A stretch of 32,816 nucleotides of DNA, taken from assembly GCF_000787695.1 (NCBI RefSeq), contig NZ_BBPH01000120.1:1-32816 (forward strand), written 5' to 3'. The stretch is from Paracoccus sp. PAMC 22219. GTDB taxonomy: Bacteria; Pseudomonadota; Alphaproteobacteria; Rhodobacterales; Rhodobacteraceae. This document shows, piece by piece, positions 14,982 to 26,448 of the stretch. The position numbers and the translations under genes were made by a program. The number at the start of each line of letters is the position of its first letter. Within the stretch, counting starts at the first letter, position 1. The notes beneath the pieces are model-generated. The model did not search any database and was not told the DNA's origin. It worked only from the letters and a program-made list of their open reading frames with translations.

Positions 14982-16337
14982 TTGAAAACCGCATTGTACA
15001 CGACCGCCGCCATCATCGCGCTGACCGCGGGCGCGGCACAGGCGCAGCTGGTGATCGAACCGGGCAGCGACGACCGCATCAACTGGGCCAGCCTTGATGA
15101 ATTCGCGGCAGCCCATCCCGACCTGGAAGGGCAAAGCTTCGACATGCTGGGCCCCTGGCTGGGCGGCGACCAGGAGCTGTTCAGCAGCGTCATCGCCTAT
15201 TTCAACGAGGCGACCGGCGCGCAGGCGAACTATTCCGGCTCCGACAGCTTCGAGCAGCAGATCGTCATCGACAGCGAGGCCGGATCGCCGCCCGACGTGG
15301 CGATCTTTCCGCAGCCGGGCCTGGCGGCCGATCTGGCCGAAAAGGGCTTTTTGCGGCCCTTGGGCGACGACACCGCGCAATGGCTGACCGACAATTATGC
15401 CGCGGGCGAAAGCTGGGCGGCACTGGGCACCTATGCCGGCCCCGACGGGACCGAGGCGCTGTATGCGTTTCCCTACAAGGCCGACGTGAAATCGCTGGTC
15501 TGGTACGTCCCCGAGAACTTCGAGGATGCGGGCTATGAGATCCCCGAGACCTACGAGGATCTGAAGACCCTGACCGAACAGATCGCCGAAGAGGGCGAAA
15601 CCCCCTGGTGCATCGGCCTGGGATCGGGCGGCGCCACCGGCTGGCCCGCGACCGACTGGGTCGAGGACCTGATGCTGCGCACTTCGTCCCCCGAGGATTA
15701 CGACGCCTGGACGACGAACGGCATGCCGTTCAACGACCCCAAGGTCGTCGCCGCGATCGAGGAATTTGGCTGGTTCGCCAAGAACCCCGATTTCGTCGCG
15801 GGTGGCGTGGGATCGGTCAGCGCGACCGATTTCCGCGAAAGCCCCGCCGGCCTGTTCGCCAGCCCGCCCGCCTGCTACCTGCACCGTCAGGCCAGCTTCA
15901 TCACGACCTTCTTCCCTGAGGGAACCGTCGTGGGCGAGGATGCCGATTTCTTCTACATGCCCGCGCCTGCATCGGGCGACCTGGGCCAGCCCGTCCTGGG
16001 CGGCGGCACCATGTTCGCGGTCCTGTCGGACAATCCGGCCGCGATGGCCTTCGTCGAGTTCCTGAAGACCCCCGTCGCGCACGAGATCTGGATGGCGCAG
16101 CAGGGCTTCGTGACCCCCTATACCGGCGCGAATGTCGAGGCCTATGACGACCCGACCGTCCGCCGCATGGGAGAGATCCTGCTGGACGCCACGGTGTTCC
16201 GTTTCGACGGGTCGGATCTGATGCCCGGCGCGATCGGCGCGGGCGCGTTCTGGACCGGCATGATCGATTTCGTCGGCGGCGCCTCGGCGCAGGACGTCGC
16301 GGACAAGATCCAGGCCAGCTGGGCCTCGCTGAACTGA
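14982..16337 (+). CDS. aglE: Alpha-glucoside ABC transporter substrate-binding protein AglE
   Basis: 451 residues, periplasmic binding protein for alpha-glucosides such as maltose, sucrose or trehalose. It begins at TTG (14982) preceded by GGGAGGAAGA, giving a signal peptide MKTALYTTAAIIALTAGAAQA. Later segments such as GSDSFEQQIVIDSEAGSPPDVAIFPQPG, AFPYKADVKSLVWY and GWPATDWVEDLML match the AglE-type carbohydrate solute-binding family. First gene of the operon aglE-aglF-aglG-aglA-aglK, the order known from Sinorhizobium meliloti. An 11-bp hairpin follows the stop, which may raise its level over the permeases. The substrate range is inferred from the operon. Confidence 0.93.
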   Translation: MKTALYTTAAIIALTAGAAQAQLVIEPGSDDRINWASLDEFAAAHPDLEGQSFDMLGPWLGGDQELFSSVIAYFNEATGAQANYSGSDSFEQQIVIDSEAGSPPDVAIFPQPGLAADLAEKGFLRPLGDDTAQWLTDNYAAGESWAALGTYAGPDGTEALYAFPYKADVKSLVWYVPENFEDAGYEIPETYEDLKTLTEQIAEEGETPWCIGLGSGGATGWPATDWVEDLMLRTSSPEDYDAWTTNGMPFNDPKVVAAIEEFGWFAKNPDFVAGGVGSVSATDFRESPAGLFASPPACYLHRQASFITTFFPEGTVVGEDADFFYMPAPASGDLGQPVLGGGTMFAVLSDNPAAMAFVEFLKTPVAHEIWMAQQGFVTPYTGANVEAYDDPTVRRMGEILLDATVFRFDGSDLMPGAIGAGAFWTGMIDFVGGASAQDVADKIQASWASLN

Positions 16338-16345
16338 CGACGATC

Positions 16346-16373
16346 GGCGCGGCGACCGCACTGTCGCCGCGCC
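16346..16373 (+). terminator. Intercistronic hairpin between aglE and aglF
   Basis: A perfect 11-bp GC-rich stem (16346-16356 with 16363-16373) with a 6-base loop starts 9 bases after the aglE stop. There is no T-run, so it more likely stabilises the upstream mRNA end after processing than terminates fully. A very similar hairpin follows pstS. Confidence 0.6.
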
Positions 16374-16398
16374 CCATGATCCAGGGGGGAGACGGGGA

Positions 16399-17394
16399 AT
16401 GGAATTGCTGTGGTTGGCGGTCAGCACGATCGCGATCGGGGTCTTTGGCTGCGTGGCCTGGTTCTGGGGGTCGAACTGGCTGCTGGACCGCATCTATCCG
16501 CCGCGCGGGGCGCGGGCGGGCGACAACATCCGGCGGGCGAACCAGATCCGCCCCTGGCTGTTCCTGGGGCCCGCGATCCTGTTCCTGTCGACCTATCTGG
16601 TCTATCCGGTCCTGGACAGCTTCTGGCGGTCGCTGTTCAATTCGAACGGATCGCAGTTTGTCGGCCTGGACAACTATGTCTGGCTGGTGAACGACGGCAA
16701 GTTCCGGGAATCGATGCTGAACAACATGGCGTGGCTGCTGGTCGTGCCGGCGCTGTCGACGCTGTTCGGCCTGCTGGCCGCCCAGCTGACCGACCGGCTG
16801 AAATGGGGCAATATCGGCAAGTCGCTGATCTTCATGCCCATGGCCATCAGCTTTGTCGGCGCGGGCGTCATCTGGAAATTCATCTATGAATACCGCGCCT
16901 CGGGCGAAACCCAGATCGGCCTTCTGAACTGGATCGTGACCCAGTTGGGAGGAGAGCCGCAGATCTGGCTGACCCTGCCGATGTGGAACAACCTGCTGCT
17001 GATGATCGTGCTGGTCTGGATCCAGACCGGGTTCGCGATGGTCATCCTGTCCGCCGCCCTGCGCGGCATCCCCGAAGAGACGATCGAGGCCGCGATCCTG
17101 GACGGCGCCAGCCCCCTGCAGGTGTTCTTCAAGATCAAGGTGCCGCAGATCATGGGCACCATCGCGGTCGTCTGGACCACCATCACCATCGTCGTGCTCA
17201 AGGTGTTCGACATCGTCTTCGTCATGACCAACGGCCAATGGGGCACGCAGGTGCTGGCCAACCTGATGTACGACTGGATGTTCCGCGGCACGCCCGATTA
17301 CGGGCGCGGATCGGCCATCGCCATCGTCCTGATGATCCTGGTCACGCCGATCATGGTCTGGAACATCTACAACGCACGCAAGGAGGTCCGCTGA
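16399..17394 (+). CDS. aglF: Alpha-glucoside ABC transporter permease AglF
   Basis: 331 residues with about six or seven membrane segments, for example LLWLAVSTIAIGVFGCVAWFW at the N-terminus and WLFLGPAILFLSTYLVYPVL after a basic loop. The permease EAA loop that docks onto the ATPase is EAAILDGASPLQVFFKIKVP. It pairs with AglG as the membrane channel for alpha-glucosides. The ATG at 16399 follows a G-rich ribosome-binding site. The stop overlaps the aglG start by one base (TGATG), so the two permeases are coupled. Confidence 0.94.
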   Translation: MELLWLAVSTIAIGVFGCVAWFWGSNWLLDRIYPPRGARAGDNIRRANQIRPWLFLGPAILFLSTYLVYPVLDSFWRSLFNSNGSQFVGLDNYVWLVNDGKFRESMLNNMAWLLVVPALSTLFGLLAAQLTDRLKWGNIGKSLIFMPMAISFVGAGVIWKFIYEYRASGETQIGLLNWIVTQLGGEPQIWLTLPMWNNLLLMIVLVWIQTGFAMVILSAALRGIPEETIEAAILDGASPLQVFFKIKVPQIMGTIAVVWTTITIVVLKVFDIVFVMTNGQWGTQVLANLMYDWMFRGTPDYGRGSAIAIVLMILVTPIMVWNIYNARKEVR

Positions 17395-18527
17395 TGGAGG
17401 GGATGGCTGGACAGAAGTCTTCGCTGGCCTGGGCGGTCAACATATCCGCCTTTCTGCTGGTGCTGCTGTGGACGATCCCGACTCTGGGCCTGTTCGTGTC
17501 GTCGTTCCGCGACCGCGACCAGATCTCGACCTCGGGGTGGTGGCAGTCGTTTTCGGGCTCGGTGCAGACCGGGTTCGTGCGGTCGGGCACGGCCGACGAC
17601 CAGGTGCAGGAGGGCGATCTGTACGTGATCGAGGGCAGCGCCCTGGAAGGCACGCAGGAGCTGACCTCCTGGGGCACCAACGCCCGCCAGCCCGACGCCA
17701 ACGCACCCGGCGACACGGTCGAGCTGGAGCCCGGCATCGATCTGACCGTGACCGAGGACGGCGCCTATCGCATGACCTCGGCCCAACCCTTCGAGATGCG
17801 GCGCGGAGAGCGGATCTTTACCACCACCCTGTCGCCGCCCGCCTTCACGGTCGACAACTATAACCGCGTGCTGACCGCGGGCGGGCTGGGACGCGCGTTC
17901 ATGAACACGATGACGGTGACGATCCCCGCCACCGTCATCCCGATCCTGATCGCGGCATTCGCGGCCTATGCGTTGGCTTGGATGCAGTTTCCGGGACGCG
18001 CCCTGCTGACGGCCTGCGTGGTGGGTCTGCTGGTCGTGCCGCTGCAGGTGGCGCTGATCCCGCTGCTGCGGCTGCACAATGAACTGGGCATCGGCAAGGG
18101 ATACCTGGGCATCTGGCTGGCCCATACCGGGTTCGGTCTGCCGCTGGCGGTCTATCTGCTGCGAAACTACATGGTGGGCCTGCCACGAGAGGTCATCGAG
18201 AGTGCGCGCGTCGACGGCGCGACCGAATTTCAGATCTTCCGTCGGATCATCCTGCCGCTGTCCTTCCCGGCGCTTGCCAGTTTCGCGATCTTCCAGTTCC
18301 TGTGGGTCTGGAACGACCTGCTGGTGGCCACCGTGTTTCTGGGCAATACGCGCGAACAGCTGGTCATGACCGGCCTGCTGCGCGAGCTGATGGGATCGCG
18401 CGGAGGTGAATGGGAGATCCTTGCAACCTCTGCCTTTATCTCGATAGCCGTGCCGCTGCTGGTGTTCTTTGCCATGCAGAAATATCTGGTCCGCGGATTG
18501 CTGGCCGGCTCGGTGAAAGGTGGATGA
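17394..18527 (+). CDS. aglG: Alpha-glucoside ABC transporter permease AglG
   Basis: 377 residues. After a first membrane segment (ISAFLLVLLWTIPTLGLFVSSF) there is a long periplasmic insert of roughly 120 residues, as usual for AglG. Five further membrane segments follow, with the EAA-type loop ESARVDGATEFQIFRRIILPL. The ATG at 17394 has AGGAGG 7 bases upstream and was preferred over an in-frame ATG at 17403. It overlaps aglF by one base and aglA by four. Second permease subunit of the alpha-glucoside importer. Confidence 0.93.
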   Translation: MEGMAGQKSSLAWAVNISAFLLVLLWTIPTLGLFVSSFRDRDQISTSGWWQSFSGSVQTGFVRSGTADDQVQEGDLYVIEGSALEGTQELTSWGTNARQPDANAPGDTVELEPGIDLTVTEDGAYRMTSAQPFEMRRGERIFTTTLSPPAFTVDNYNRVLTAGGLGRAFMNTMTVTIPATVIPILIAAFAAYALAWMQFPGRALLTACVVGLLVVPLQVALIPLLRLHNELGIGKGYLGIWLAHTGFGLPLAVYLLRNYMVGLPREVIESARVDGATEFQIFRRIILPLSFPALASFAIFQFLWVWNDLLVATVFLGNTREQLVMTGLLRELMGSRGGEWEILATSAFISIAVPLLVFFAMQKYLVRGLLAGSVKGG

Positions 18528-20065
18528 TCTTGACTGAACAGACGACGGATTGGTGGAAGGGCGGGATCATCTATCAGATCTACCCGCGCAGTTTCCAGGA
18601 CACGACCGGCAGCGGCACGGGCGATCTGGGCGGCATCGCCCAACGCCTGCCCTATGTGGCGTCCCTGGGCGTTGATGCGGTCTGGATCTCTCCGTTCTTC
18701 ACCTCTCCGATGAAGGATTTCGGCTACGACGTCAGCGATTATTGCGGCATCGACCCGATCTTCGGCACGATGGAGGATTTCGACTGGCTGGTGCAAAGCG
18801 CGCACGAGCTGGGGCTGAAGGTCATGATCGACCTGGTGATGTCGCACACCTCGGACCAGCATCCCTGGTTCAAGGAAAGCCGCACCAGCCGCGACAACCC
18901 GAAATCCGACTGGTACGTCTGGTCCGACCCGCGCCCGGACGGCACGCCGCCCAACAACTGGCTGTCGATCTTTGGAGGCAGCGCGTGGCAGTGGGATGCC
19001 CGGCGCGAACAGTATTTCCTGCACAACTTCCTGTCGTCGCAGCCGGACCTGAACTTTCACAACCCCGCCGTCCAGGACGCCCTGATCGAGATGGCGCGGT
19101 TCTGGCTGGACAAGGGCGTCGACGGCTTCCGGCTGGACACGATCAACTTCTATTTCCACGACGCCCAGCTGCGCGACAACCCGCCTTTGGCGCCTGAACT
19201 GCGCAAGTCGGACACGGCGCCCGCCGTGAACCCCTACAACCACCAGAGCCACCAGTTCAGCAAGTCCCAGCCCGAAAACCTGGCCTTCCTGGAGCGGTTC
19301 CACCAGGCGCTGGTGCCCTATGGCGCCGCCGTCGTCGGAGAGATCGGCGACAGCGAACGCGGGCTGGAGCTGCTGGAGGAATATACCGGCGTGCCGGGCC
19401 GGGTGCAGATGTCCTATGTGTTCGACTTCCTGTCGGGCGACGACCTGCCTGCCGCGCGCGTGGTCGAGGTGTTCGACAAGCTGCATGAGATCGCGCCCAA
19501 CGCCTGGCCCTGCTGGGCCATGTCGAACCACGACGTGGTGCGCCACGTGACACGCTGGAACCTGCCCGACCAGGCGGCCAAGGCCTATGCGACGGTGCTG
19601 TTGTGCCTGCGCGGTTCGGTCTGCCTGTACCAGGGAGAGGAGCTGGGCCTGCCCGAGGCGGAGCTGCGCTTTGAGGATCTGCGCGATCCTTACGGCATCG
19701 AGTTCTGGCCCGAATTCAAGGGCCGCGACGGCTGCCGGACGCCGATGGTCTGGGACATGGGCGTGAACGGCGGATTCTCGACCAGCCAGCCCTGGCTGCC
19801 CGTGCCGCATTCGCATCTGCAGCGCACCGTCGTCAGCCAGGAGGCCGACGCCCAGTCCATGCTGCACCATTATCGCTGGGCGGTCGGCCTGCGCCGCAAG
19901 CACAGCGCGCTGCGCGACGGAAACATGACCGACATCAAGGCCGAGGGGCCGGTGCTGTCCTTCCGCCGCCGCGACGCCAAGCAGACCCTGCTGATCCGCG
20001 CCAACCTGTCCGACGACGATGCGGGCGGGCTGATGCCGTGGCAGGTCCAGATCATCGAAGGGTAG
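18524..20065 (+). CDS. aglA: Alpha-glucosidase AglA (GH13)
   Basis: 513 residues, no signal peptide, so cytoplasmic, hydrolysing imported alpha-glucosides to glucose. All four GH13 regions are visible: DLVMSHTS, GFRLDTINF with nucleophile Asp205, VVGEIGD with acid/base Glu273, and SNHDVVRH with Asp337. The N-terminus WWKGGIIYQIYPRSFQDTTGSGTGDL is typical of alpha-glucosidase/isomaltase-type enzymes. The ATG at 18524 overlaps the aglG stop (ATGA); a TTG at 18530 is a less likely start. It lies between the permeases and aglK, as in rhizobial agl operons. Confidence 0.93.
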   Translation: MILTEQTTDWWKGGIIYQIYPRSFQDTTGSGTGDLGGIAQRLPYVASLGVDAVWISPFFTSPMKDFGYDVSDYCGIDPIFGTMEDFDWLVQSAHELGLKVMIDLVMSHTSDQHPWFKESRTSRDNPKSDWYVWSDPRPDGTPPNNWLSIFGGSAWQWDARREQYFLHNFLSSQPDLNFHNPAVQDALIEMARFWLDKGVDGFRLDTINFYFHDAQLRDNPPLAPELRKSDTAPAVNPYNHQSHQFSKSQPENLAFLERFHQALVPYGAAVVGEIGDSERGLELLEEYTGVPGRVQMSYVFDFLSGDDLPAARVVEVFDKLHEIAPNAWPCWAMSNHDVVRHVTRWNLPDQAAKAYATVLLCLRGSVCLYQGEELGLPEAELRFEDLRDPYGIEFWPEFKGRDGCRTPMVWDMGVNGGFSTSQPWLPVPHSHLQRTVVSQEADAQSMLHHYRWAVGLRRKHSALRDGNMTDIKAEGPVLSFRRRDAKQTLLIRANLSDDDAGGLMPWQVQIIEG

Positions 20066-20081
20066 GGGAGGAAGACCGCAA

Positions 20082-21305
<1,224 letters not shown>

Positions 21306-21310
21306 CCCCC

Positions 21311-21345
21311 GCGGGGCGCGACCAAAGTCGCAGATCGCGCCCCGC
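21311..21345 (+). terminator. Hairpin at the end of the agl operon
   Basis: A perfect 11-bp stem (21311-21321 with 21335-21345) with a 13-base loop begins 6 bases after the aglK stop. It is followed by AAACC and not by a T-run, so termination is likely but may be incomplete. Confidence 0.55.
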
Positions 21346-21351
21346 AAACCG

Positions 21352-21360
21352 TGCTATACT
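21352..21360 (+). promoter_or_regulatory. Extended -10 element ahead of the GAF regulator gene
   Basis: TGCTATACT fits an extended -10 (TGn-TATACT) and lies 23 bases before the ATG of the regulator. Extended -10 promoters do not need a good -35, and none is seen because the terminator stem occupies that position. Confidence 0.45.
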
Positions 21361-21383
21361 TTCCCCATCCTGAGGGGGAGACC

Positions 21384-22353
21384 ATGAACGCACGCAACCA
21401 CGCGGACCTTGTGGCCGCGCAGTCGCAATCGCGCAGCGCGACCTCGGCGCTGGCCGCGTCCTGGCGGCGGTCCATGCTGAAGCACGGGCTGGACCCGGCA
21501 GACCGCCGCCGTCCCGACCGCCTGTCCGATCACGAACTGGCCGACCGCCATCAGGCGATGCAGGGGTTCCTGACCGTTGCCGGGCCGCAACTGGACCAGC
21601 TGTACAATCTTGTCGGCCTGTCGGGCTGCAACGTGCTGCTGACCGACGCGCATGGCATCGTGCTGGACCAGCGGGTGTCGGACGCCGACGCCCAGCAGTT
21701 CCGCGACTGGGGCCTGTGGCAGGGCGCCGACTGGTCCGAGGCCGCGCAGGGCACCAACGGCATCGGCACCTGCCTGGCCGAGGGGCGCGCCCTGACCATC
21801 CACCGCGACGAACATTTCCACACTCGCAACACCGCGATGTCCTGCATGGATGCGCCGATCTGGGGACCGGACGGGCGGTTGCTGGCGGCGCTGGACGTCA
21901 GTTCGGCGCGGGCGGACCAGACCGAACGCTATAACCGTCTGATCTCGGCGCAGGTGGCGCAGACCGCGCGGGCCATCGAATCGGTGTTCTTCCGTTCCAG
22001 CTTTCCGGGGGCGCGGATCGTGGTCGCCTCGGACGATCAAAGCGAACAGGCGGTGCTGCTGGCCGTCGATCGCGACGATCTGGCCATCGGCGCGACCCGC
22101 GCCGCTCGCCGCGCCCTGGGGCTGGAACGCGAGGGCGCGATCCGTCCCCGGCCCGCGGCCGATCTGCTGGGCCGACAGGACGACCTGCACGGTTTCGACC
22201 GGGGCGAGCGTGCCGCCGTCATCCGCGCCTGGCGCGGGCGGAAGGCAACGTGACCCAGGCCGCCCGCGCCTGGGGATCGGCCGCGCGACGCTGTACCGAC
22301 GCATGGCACGGCTGGGGATCGGCGAACATCCGGCGCGACTGTCTCACGATTGA
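21384..22353 (+). CDS. GAF/Fis-type transcriptional regulator lacking an AAA+ domain, frameshifted as given
   Basis: The ATG at 21384 follows GAGGGGGAG. Residues 1-285 carry an AcoR-like N-terminal part and GAF domain (SWRRSMLKHGLDP, LVGLSGCNVLLTDAHGIVLDQRV, GTNGIGTCLAEGRALTIHRDEHF, SCMDAPIWGPDGRLLAALDVS). Two single-base losses, near 22228 and 22270, hide the C-terminus; restoring both gives LARAEGNVTQAARALGIGRATLYRRMARLGI, a Fis-type helix-turn-helix, for 323 residues. Between GAF and HTH there is no sigma-54 AAA+ domain, so it cannot open sigma-54 promoters in the usual AcoR way. It sits just ahead of the aldehyde dehydrogenase gene and probably controls it, sensing a small molecule through the GAF domain. 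The effector is unknown. Confidence 0.78.
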
Positions 22354-22357
22354 GACA
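22340..22357. promoter_or_regulatory. Perfect inverted repeat, candidate operator upstream of the aldehyde dehydrogenase gene
   Basis: TGTCTCACGATTGAGACA has 7-bp perfect arms and a 4-base centre. It overlaps the stop codon of the regulator and is 113 bases ahead of the dehydrogenase ATG. Spacing and symmetry fit a Fis-type HTH dimer site, presumably for the regulator itself; an RNA hairpin is the alternative. Confidence 0.55.
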
Positions 22358-22470
22358 TCTTCTGCGCTGCGGCGTGGATCGGCTGTTGCCCCGAATCAGC
22401 CCTTGCGGGACCGTGACCCCATACCCGGACCGGGAGATCCGGGGTCTGACACTCTTTGGAGGAGGAACCG

Positions 22471-23996
<1,526 letters not shown>

Positions 23997-24002
23997 GACT
24001 TT

Positions 24003-24026
24003 GCGGGCGGCCTTCGGGTCGCCCGC
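24003..24026 (+). terminator. UUCG-capped hairpin after the aldehyde dehydrogenase gene
   Basis: A 10-bp stem with one G-T pair (24003-24012 with 24017-24026) and a TTCG tetraloop lies 6 bases past the stop. It is very stable but has no T-run, so it may be a terminator or a 3'-end protector. Confidence 0.55.
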
Positions 24027-24078
24027 AACCCGCACCGATCCTGCGGCGTTGGGCCAGACGCCACCTGCGGAGCGCGCC

Positions 24079-25134
24079 ATGCCCAAGGACAGCATCATCG
24101 ACCCCGAAGACGCCGCGATCAGCGCAGGTCTGACCTATGTCAACGACGACATGCCTGGCATCACCCGCATTCGGTCGGGCAAGGGGTTCTCCTACAAGGG
24201 GCCGAACGGGCGCACCATCGCCGACAAGGCCGAACGCAAGCGGCTGGCATCGCTGGCCATTCCGCCCGCCTATGGCGACGTCTGGATCTGCCCCGATCCG
24301 CGCGGCCATATCCAGGCCACCGGGCGCGACGCCAAGGGCCGCAAGCAGTACCGCTATCATCCCGACTTCCGCGAATTGCGCGACAGCAGCAAATACGACC
24401 GTATGCTGGAATTTGCGCGCGGCCTGCCCAAGCTGCGCGCCCAGGTCGATGCCGACATGGCGCGCCGCGGCCTGCCCGCCGAAAAGGTTCTGGCGACCAT
24501 CGTGTTCCTGCTGGAAAACACCATGATCCGGGTGGGCAACACCCGCTATGCGCGCGAGAACAAGTCCCACGGGCTGACCACGCTGCGGATGCGCCACGTC
24601 ACGCTGGACGGCAATCAGGTCCGCTTCAAGTTCAAGGGCAAGTCGGGCAAGGAATGGAACCTGGGCCTGCGCGACCGCCGCATCGCCCGGATCATCCGTG
24701 CCGTGCAGGAGATCCCCGGCCAGCACCTGTTCCAGTATGTCGACGATGACGGCACCCGCCGCCAGGTCACCTCGACCGAGGTGAACGACTATCTGCGCCA
24801 GATCACCGGACGCCAGATCACCGCCAAGGATTTCCGCACCTGGACCGGCACGGTGCTGGCCGCCTTGGCGCTGGCGGAATACGAAAAGGCCGACAGCGAG
24901 GCCGCCGCGAAACGCAACGTGCGCGACGCCATCGAATCGGTCGCGGCGCGCCTTGGCAACACGCCCACCATCTGCCGCCAGTGCTATGTGCATCCCCAGA
25001 TCATCGACGCCTATCTGGCGGACGAACTGAAGCTGGAGATCGCCGGCACCATCGACGACACCTTGACCCAGACCGACCTGCGCCCCGAAGAGACGCAGGT
25101 TCTGCGGTTCCTCAAGAAGAGGCTGAAGACATGA
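24079..25134 (+). CDS. DNA topoisomerase IB (poxvirus/bacterial type)
   Basis: 351 residues. Type IB topoisomerases relax supercoils through a 3'-phosphotyrosine link. Conserved segments are PPAYGDVWICPDPRGHIQATGRDAKGRKQYRYH, TIVFLLENTMIRVGNTRYARENKSHGLTTL, the KFKGKSGKEWNL lysine/arginine region, and DFRTWTGTVLA. The catalytic tyrosine is Tyr303 in CRQCYVHPQIIDAY. The ATG at 24079 is chosen because MPKDSIIDPEDAAISAGLTYV matches the usual N-terminus. The 3' end overlaps the DUF779 gene by 4 bases. Most bacteria carrying this enzyme also have topoisomerase IA and gyrase, so it is probably accessory. Confidence 0.92.
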   Translation: MPKDSIIDPEDAAISAGLTYVNDDMPGITRIRSGKGFSYKGPNGRTIADKAERKRLASLAIPPAYGDVWICPDPRGHIQATGRDAKGRKQYRYHPDFRELRDSSKYDRMLEFARGLPKLRAQVDADMARRGLPAEKVLATIVFLLENTMIRVGNTRYARENKSHGLTTLRMRHVTLDGNQVRFKFKGKSGKEWNLGLRDRRIARIIRAVQEIPGQHLFQYVDDDGTRRQVTSTEVNDYLRQITGRQITAKDFRTWTGTVLAALALAEYEKADSEAAAKRNVRDAIESVAARLGNTPTICRQCYVHPQIIDAYLADELKLEIAGTIDDTLTQTDLRPEETQVLRFLKKRLKT

Positions 25135-25460
25135 GCACCGTCACCGCCACCCCCGCCGCCCTTGACCTGATCGCCGAGATCGTGGCCGATCACGGTCCGG
25201 TCCTGTTCCACCAGTCGGGGGGCTGCTGCGACGGGTCGTCGCCGATGTGCTATCCGCAGGGCGATTTCCGCATCGGCGACCGCGACATCCGGTTGGGAGA
25301 GATCGGCGGCGCGCCCTTCTACATCTCGGCCAGCCAGGCCGAGGCCTGGGCGCATACCGACCTGATCATCGACGTGGTGCCGGGACGCGGCGGCATGTTC
25401 AGCTTGGACAACGGCCGCGAGAAGCGGTTCCTGACCCGGTCCGAGATGTGCAGTATCTGA
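25131..25460 (+). CDS. DUF779 family protein
   Basis: 109 residues, soluble, no signal peptide. The family hallmark is the cysteine cluster in LFHQSGGCCDGSSPMCYPQGDF, followed by YISASQAEAWAHTDLIIDVVPGRGGMFSLDNG and a C-terminal EKRFLTRSEMC. Biochemical function is unknown; the cysteines could bind a metal or sulfur species. DUF779 genes usually sit directly beside AcoD/ExaC-type aldehyde dehydrogenases. Here the dehydrogenase is only about 1.1 kb upstream, with the topoisomerase gene between them. The ATGA overlap with the topoisomerase gene shows co-translation with it. The link with aldehyde oxidation is inferred from gene neighbourhood. Confidence 0.85.
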   Translation: MSTVTATPAALDLIAEIVADHGPVLFHQSGGCCDGSSPMCYPQGDFRIGDRDIRLGEIGGAPFYISASQAEAWAHTDLIIDVVPGRGGMFSLDNGREKRFLTRSEMCSI

Positions 25461-25530
25461 GGTCCAAGCAGCGTTGTGACCGGGGCAGGGCTGCGCTAGA
25501 CACGGGCGACACCTGCGAAAGGCTTGCCCC

Positions 25531-26448
25531 ATGACCCACAGCGTCTTCATCGATGGCGAGGCCGGCACCACCGGCCTGCAGATCCGCGACCGCCTGCTGG
25601 GACGCGACTACATCCGTCTGGTCCAGCTGGACCCCGCGATGCGCAAGGACCCCCAGGCCCGCGCCGACTGCTTTGCGCAGGCCGATGTCGCGATCCTGTG
25701 CCTGCCGGACGCCGCCGCGCGCGAGGCCGTGGCCCTGACCGCGGACATGGACGTGCGCCTGATCGACGCGTCGACCGCGCACCGGATCGACCCGGACTGG
25801 GTCTTCGGCTTTCCGGAACTGGCCCCTGAGATGCGCGAACGCATTGCCGCCGCGCGGTTGGTCAGCAATCCCGGCTGCTATTCGACCGGCGCGATCGCCA
25901 TCATCGCGCCGCTGGTCGCCGCCGGGCTGATCGACGAGACAGAGGCCCTGTCGATCAACGCGGTCAGCGGCTATACTGGCGGCGGCAAGGCGATGGTCGC
26001 GGATTATGACGCGGGCACCGCGCCCGTGCATTTCGTCTATGGCCTGGACCAGCGCCACAAGCACATCCCCGAGATCATGACCCATGGCGGCCTGCTGCTG
26101 CAGCCGGTCTTTGCGCCCGCTGTCGGGAATTTCGCGCAGGGCATGGCCGTCCAGCTGCCGCTGCACCTGGACGACGACCGCAGCGTCGCGGCGCTGCACC
26201 AGGCGCTGGCCGACCATTATGCGAACGAGGCCTTCGTTCAGGTCGTCCCCGCCGCCCAGATCGGTGCCCGCATCGACCCGACTGCGCTGAACGGTAGCAA
26301 CGTGCTGCGCCTCAGCGTGCATGGCGACGACGAGGCCGGATGCGCGACCATCGTCGCGGTGCTGGACAACCTGGGCAAGGGCGCGTCCGGTGCCGCGGTC
26401 CAGAACCTGAATATCATGCTGGGACTGTCCGAGGGCACCAGCCTCTGA
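25531..26448 (+). CDS. argC: N-acetyl-gamma-glutamyl-phosphate reductase (type 2 ArgC)
   Basis: 305 residues, the short form of ArgC found in many alphaproteobacteria. It reduces N-acetylglutamyl phosphate to the semialdehyde with NADPH in arginine synthesis. Landmarks are FIDGEAGTTGLQIRDRL (nucleotide site), VSNPGCYSTGAIA with catalytic Cys116, AVSGYTGGGKAM and the substrate His region HKHIPEIM. GAAAGG about 10 bases upstream supports the ATG at 25531. No other arginine gene lies nearby. It is a stand-alone gene, 70 bases after DUF779, and a 12-bp palindrome (GCCTGATCAGGC, 26504-26515) lies 55 bases after its stop. Confidence 0.93.
   Translation: MTHSVFIDGEAGTTGLQIRDRLLGRDYIRLVQLDPAMRKDPQARADCFAQADVAILCLPDAAAREAVALTADMDVRLIDASTAHRIDPDWVFGFPELAPEMRERIAAARLVSNPGCYSTGAIAIIAPLVAAGLIDETEALSINAVSGYTGGGKAMVADYDAGTAPVHFVYGLDQRHKHIPEIMTHGGLLLQPVFAPAVGNFAQGMAVQLPLHLDDDRSVAALHQALADHYANEAFVQVVPAAQIGARIDPTALNGSNVLRLSVHGDDEAGCATIVAVLDNLGKGASGAAVQNLNIMLGLSEGTSL

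Noticed and set aside
15901..17238. Long minus-strand frame opposite aglE and aglF
   Set aside because: Antisense shadow; aglE and aglF have clear motifs, signal peptide, membrane segments and ribosome-binding sites.
21357..22304. 316-codon minus-strand frame opposite the GAF regulator
   Set aside because: Shadow of the GAF gene; no start signal and no recognisable domain.
22375..22389. Sigma-54-like promoter TGGATCGGCTGTTGC ahead of the aldehyde dehydrogenase
   Set aside because: The GG-N10-GC spacing is right, but the -24 box is poor, it is only about 30 bases from the putative activator site, and the local regulator has no sigma-54 domain. Not listed as a feature.
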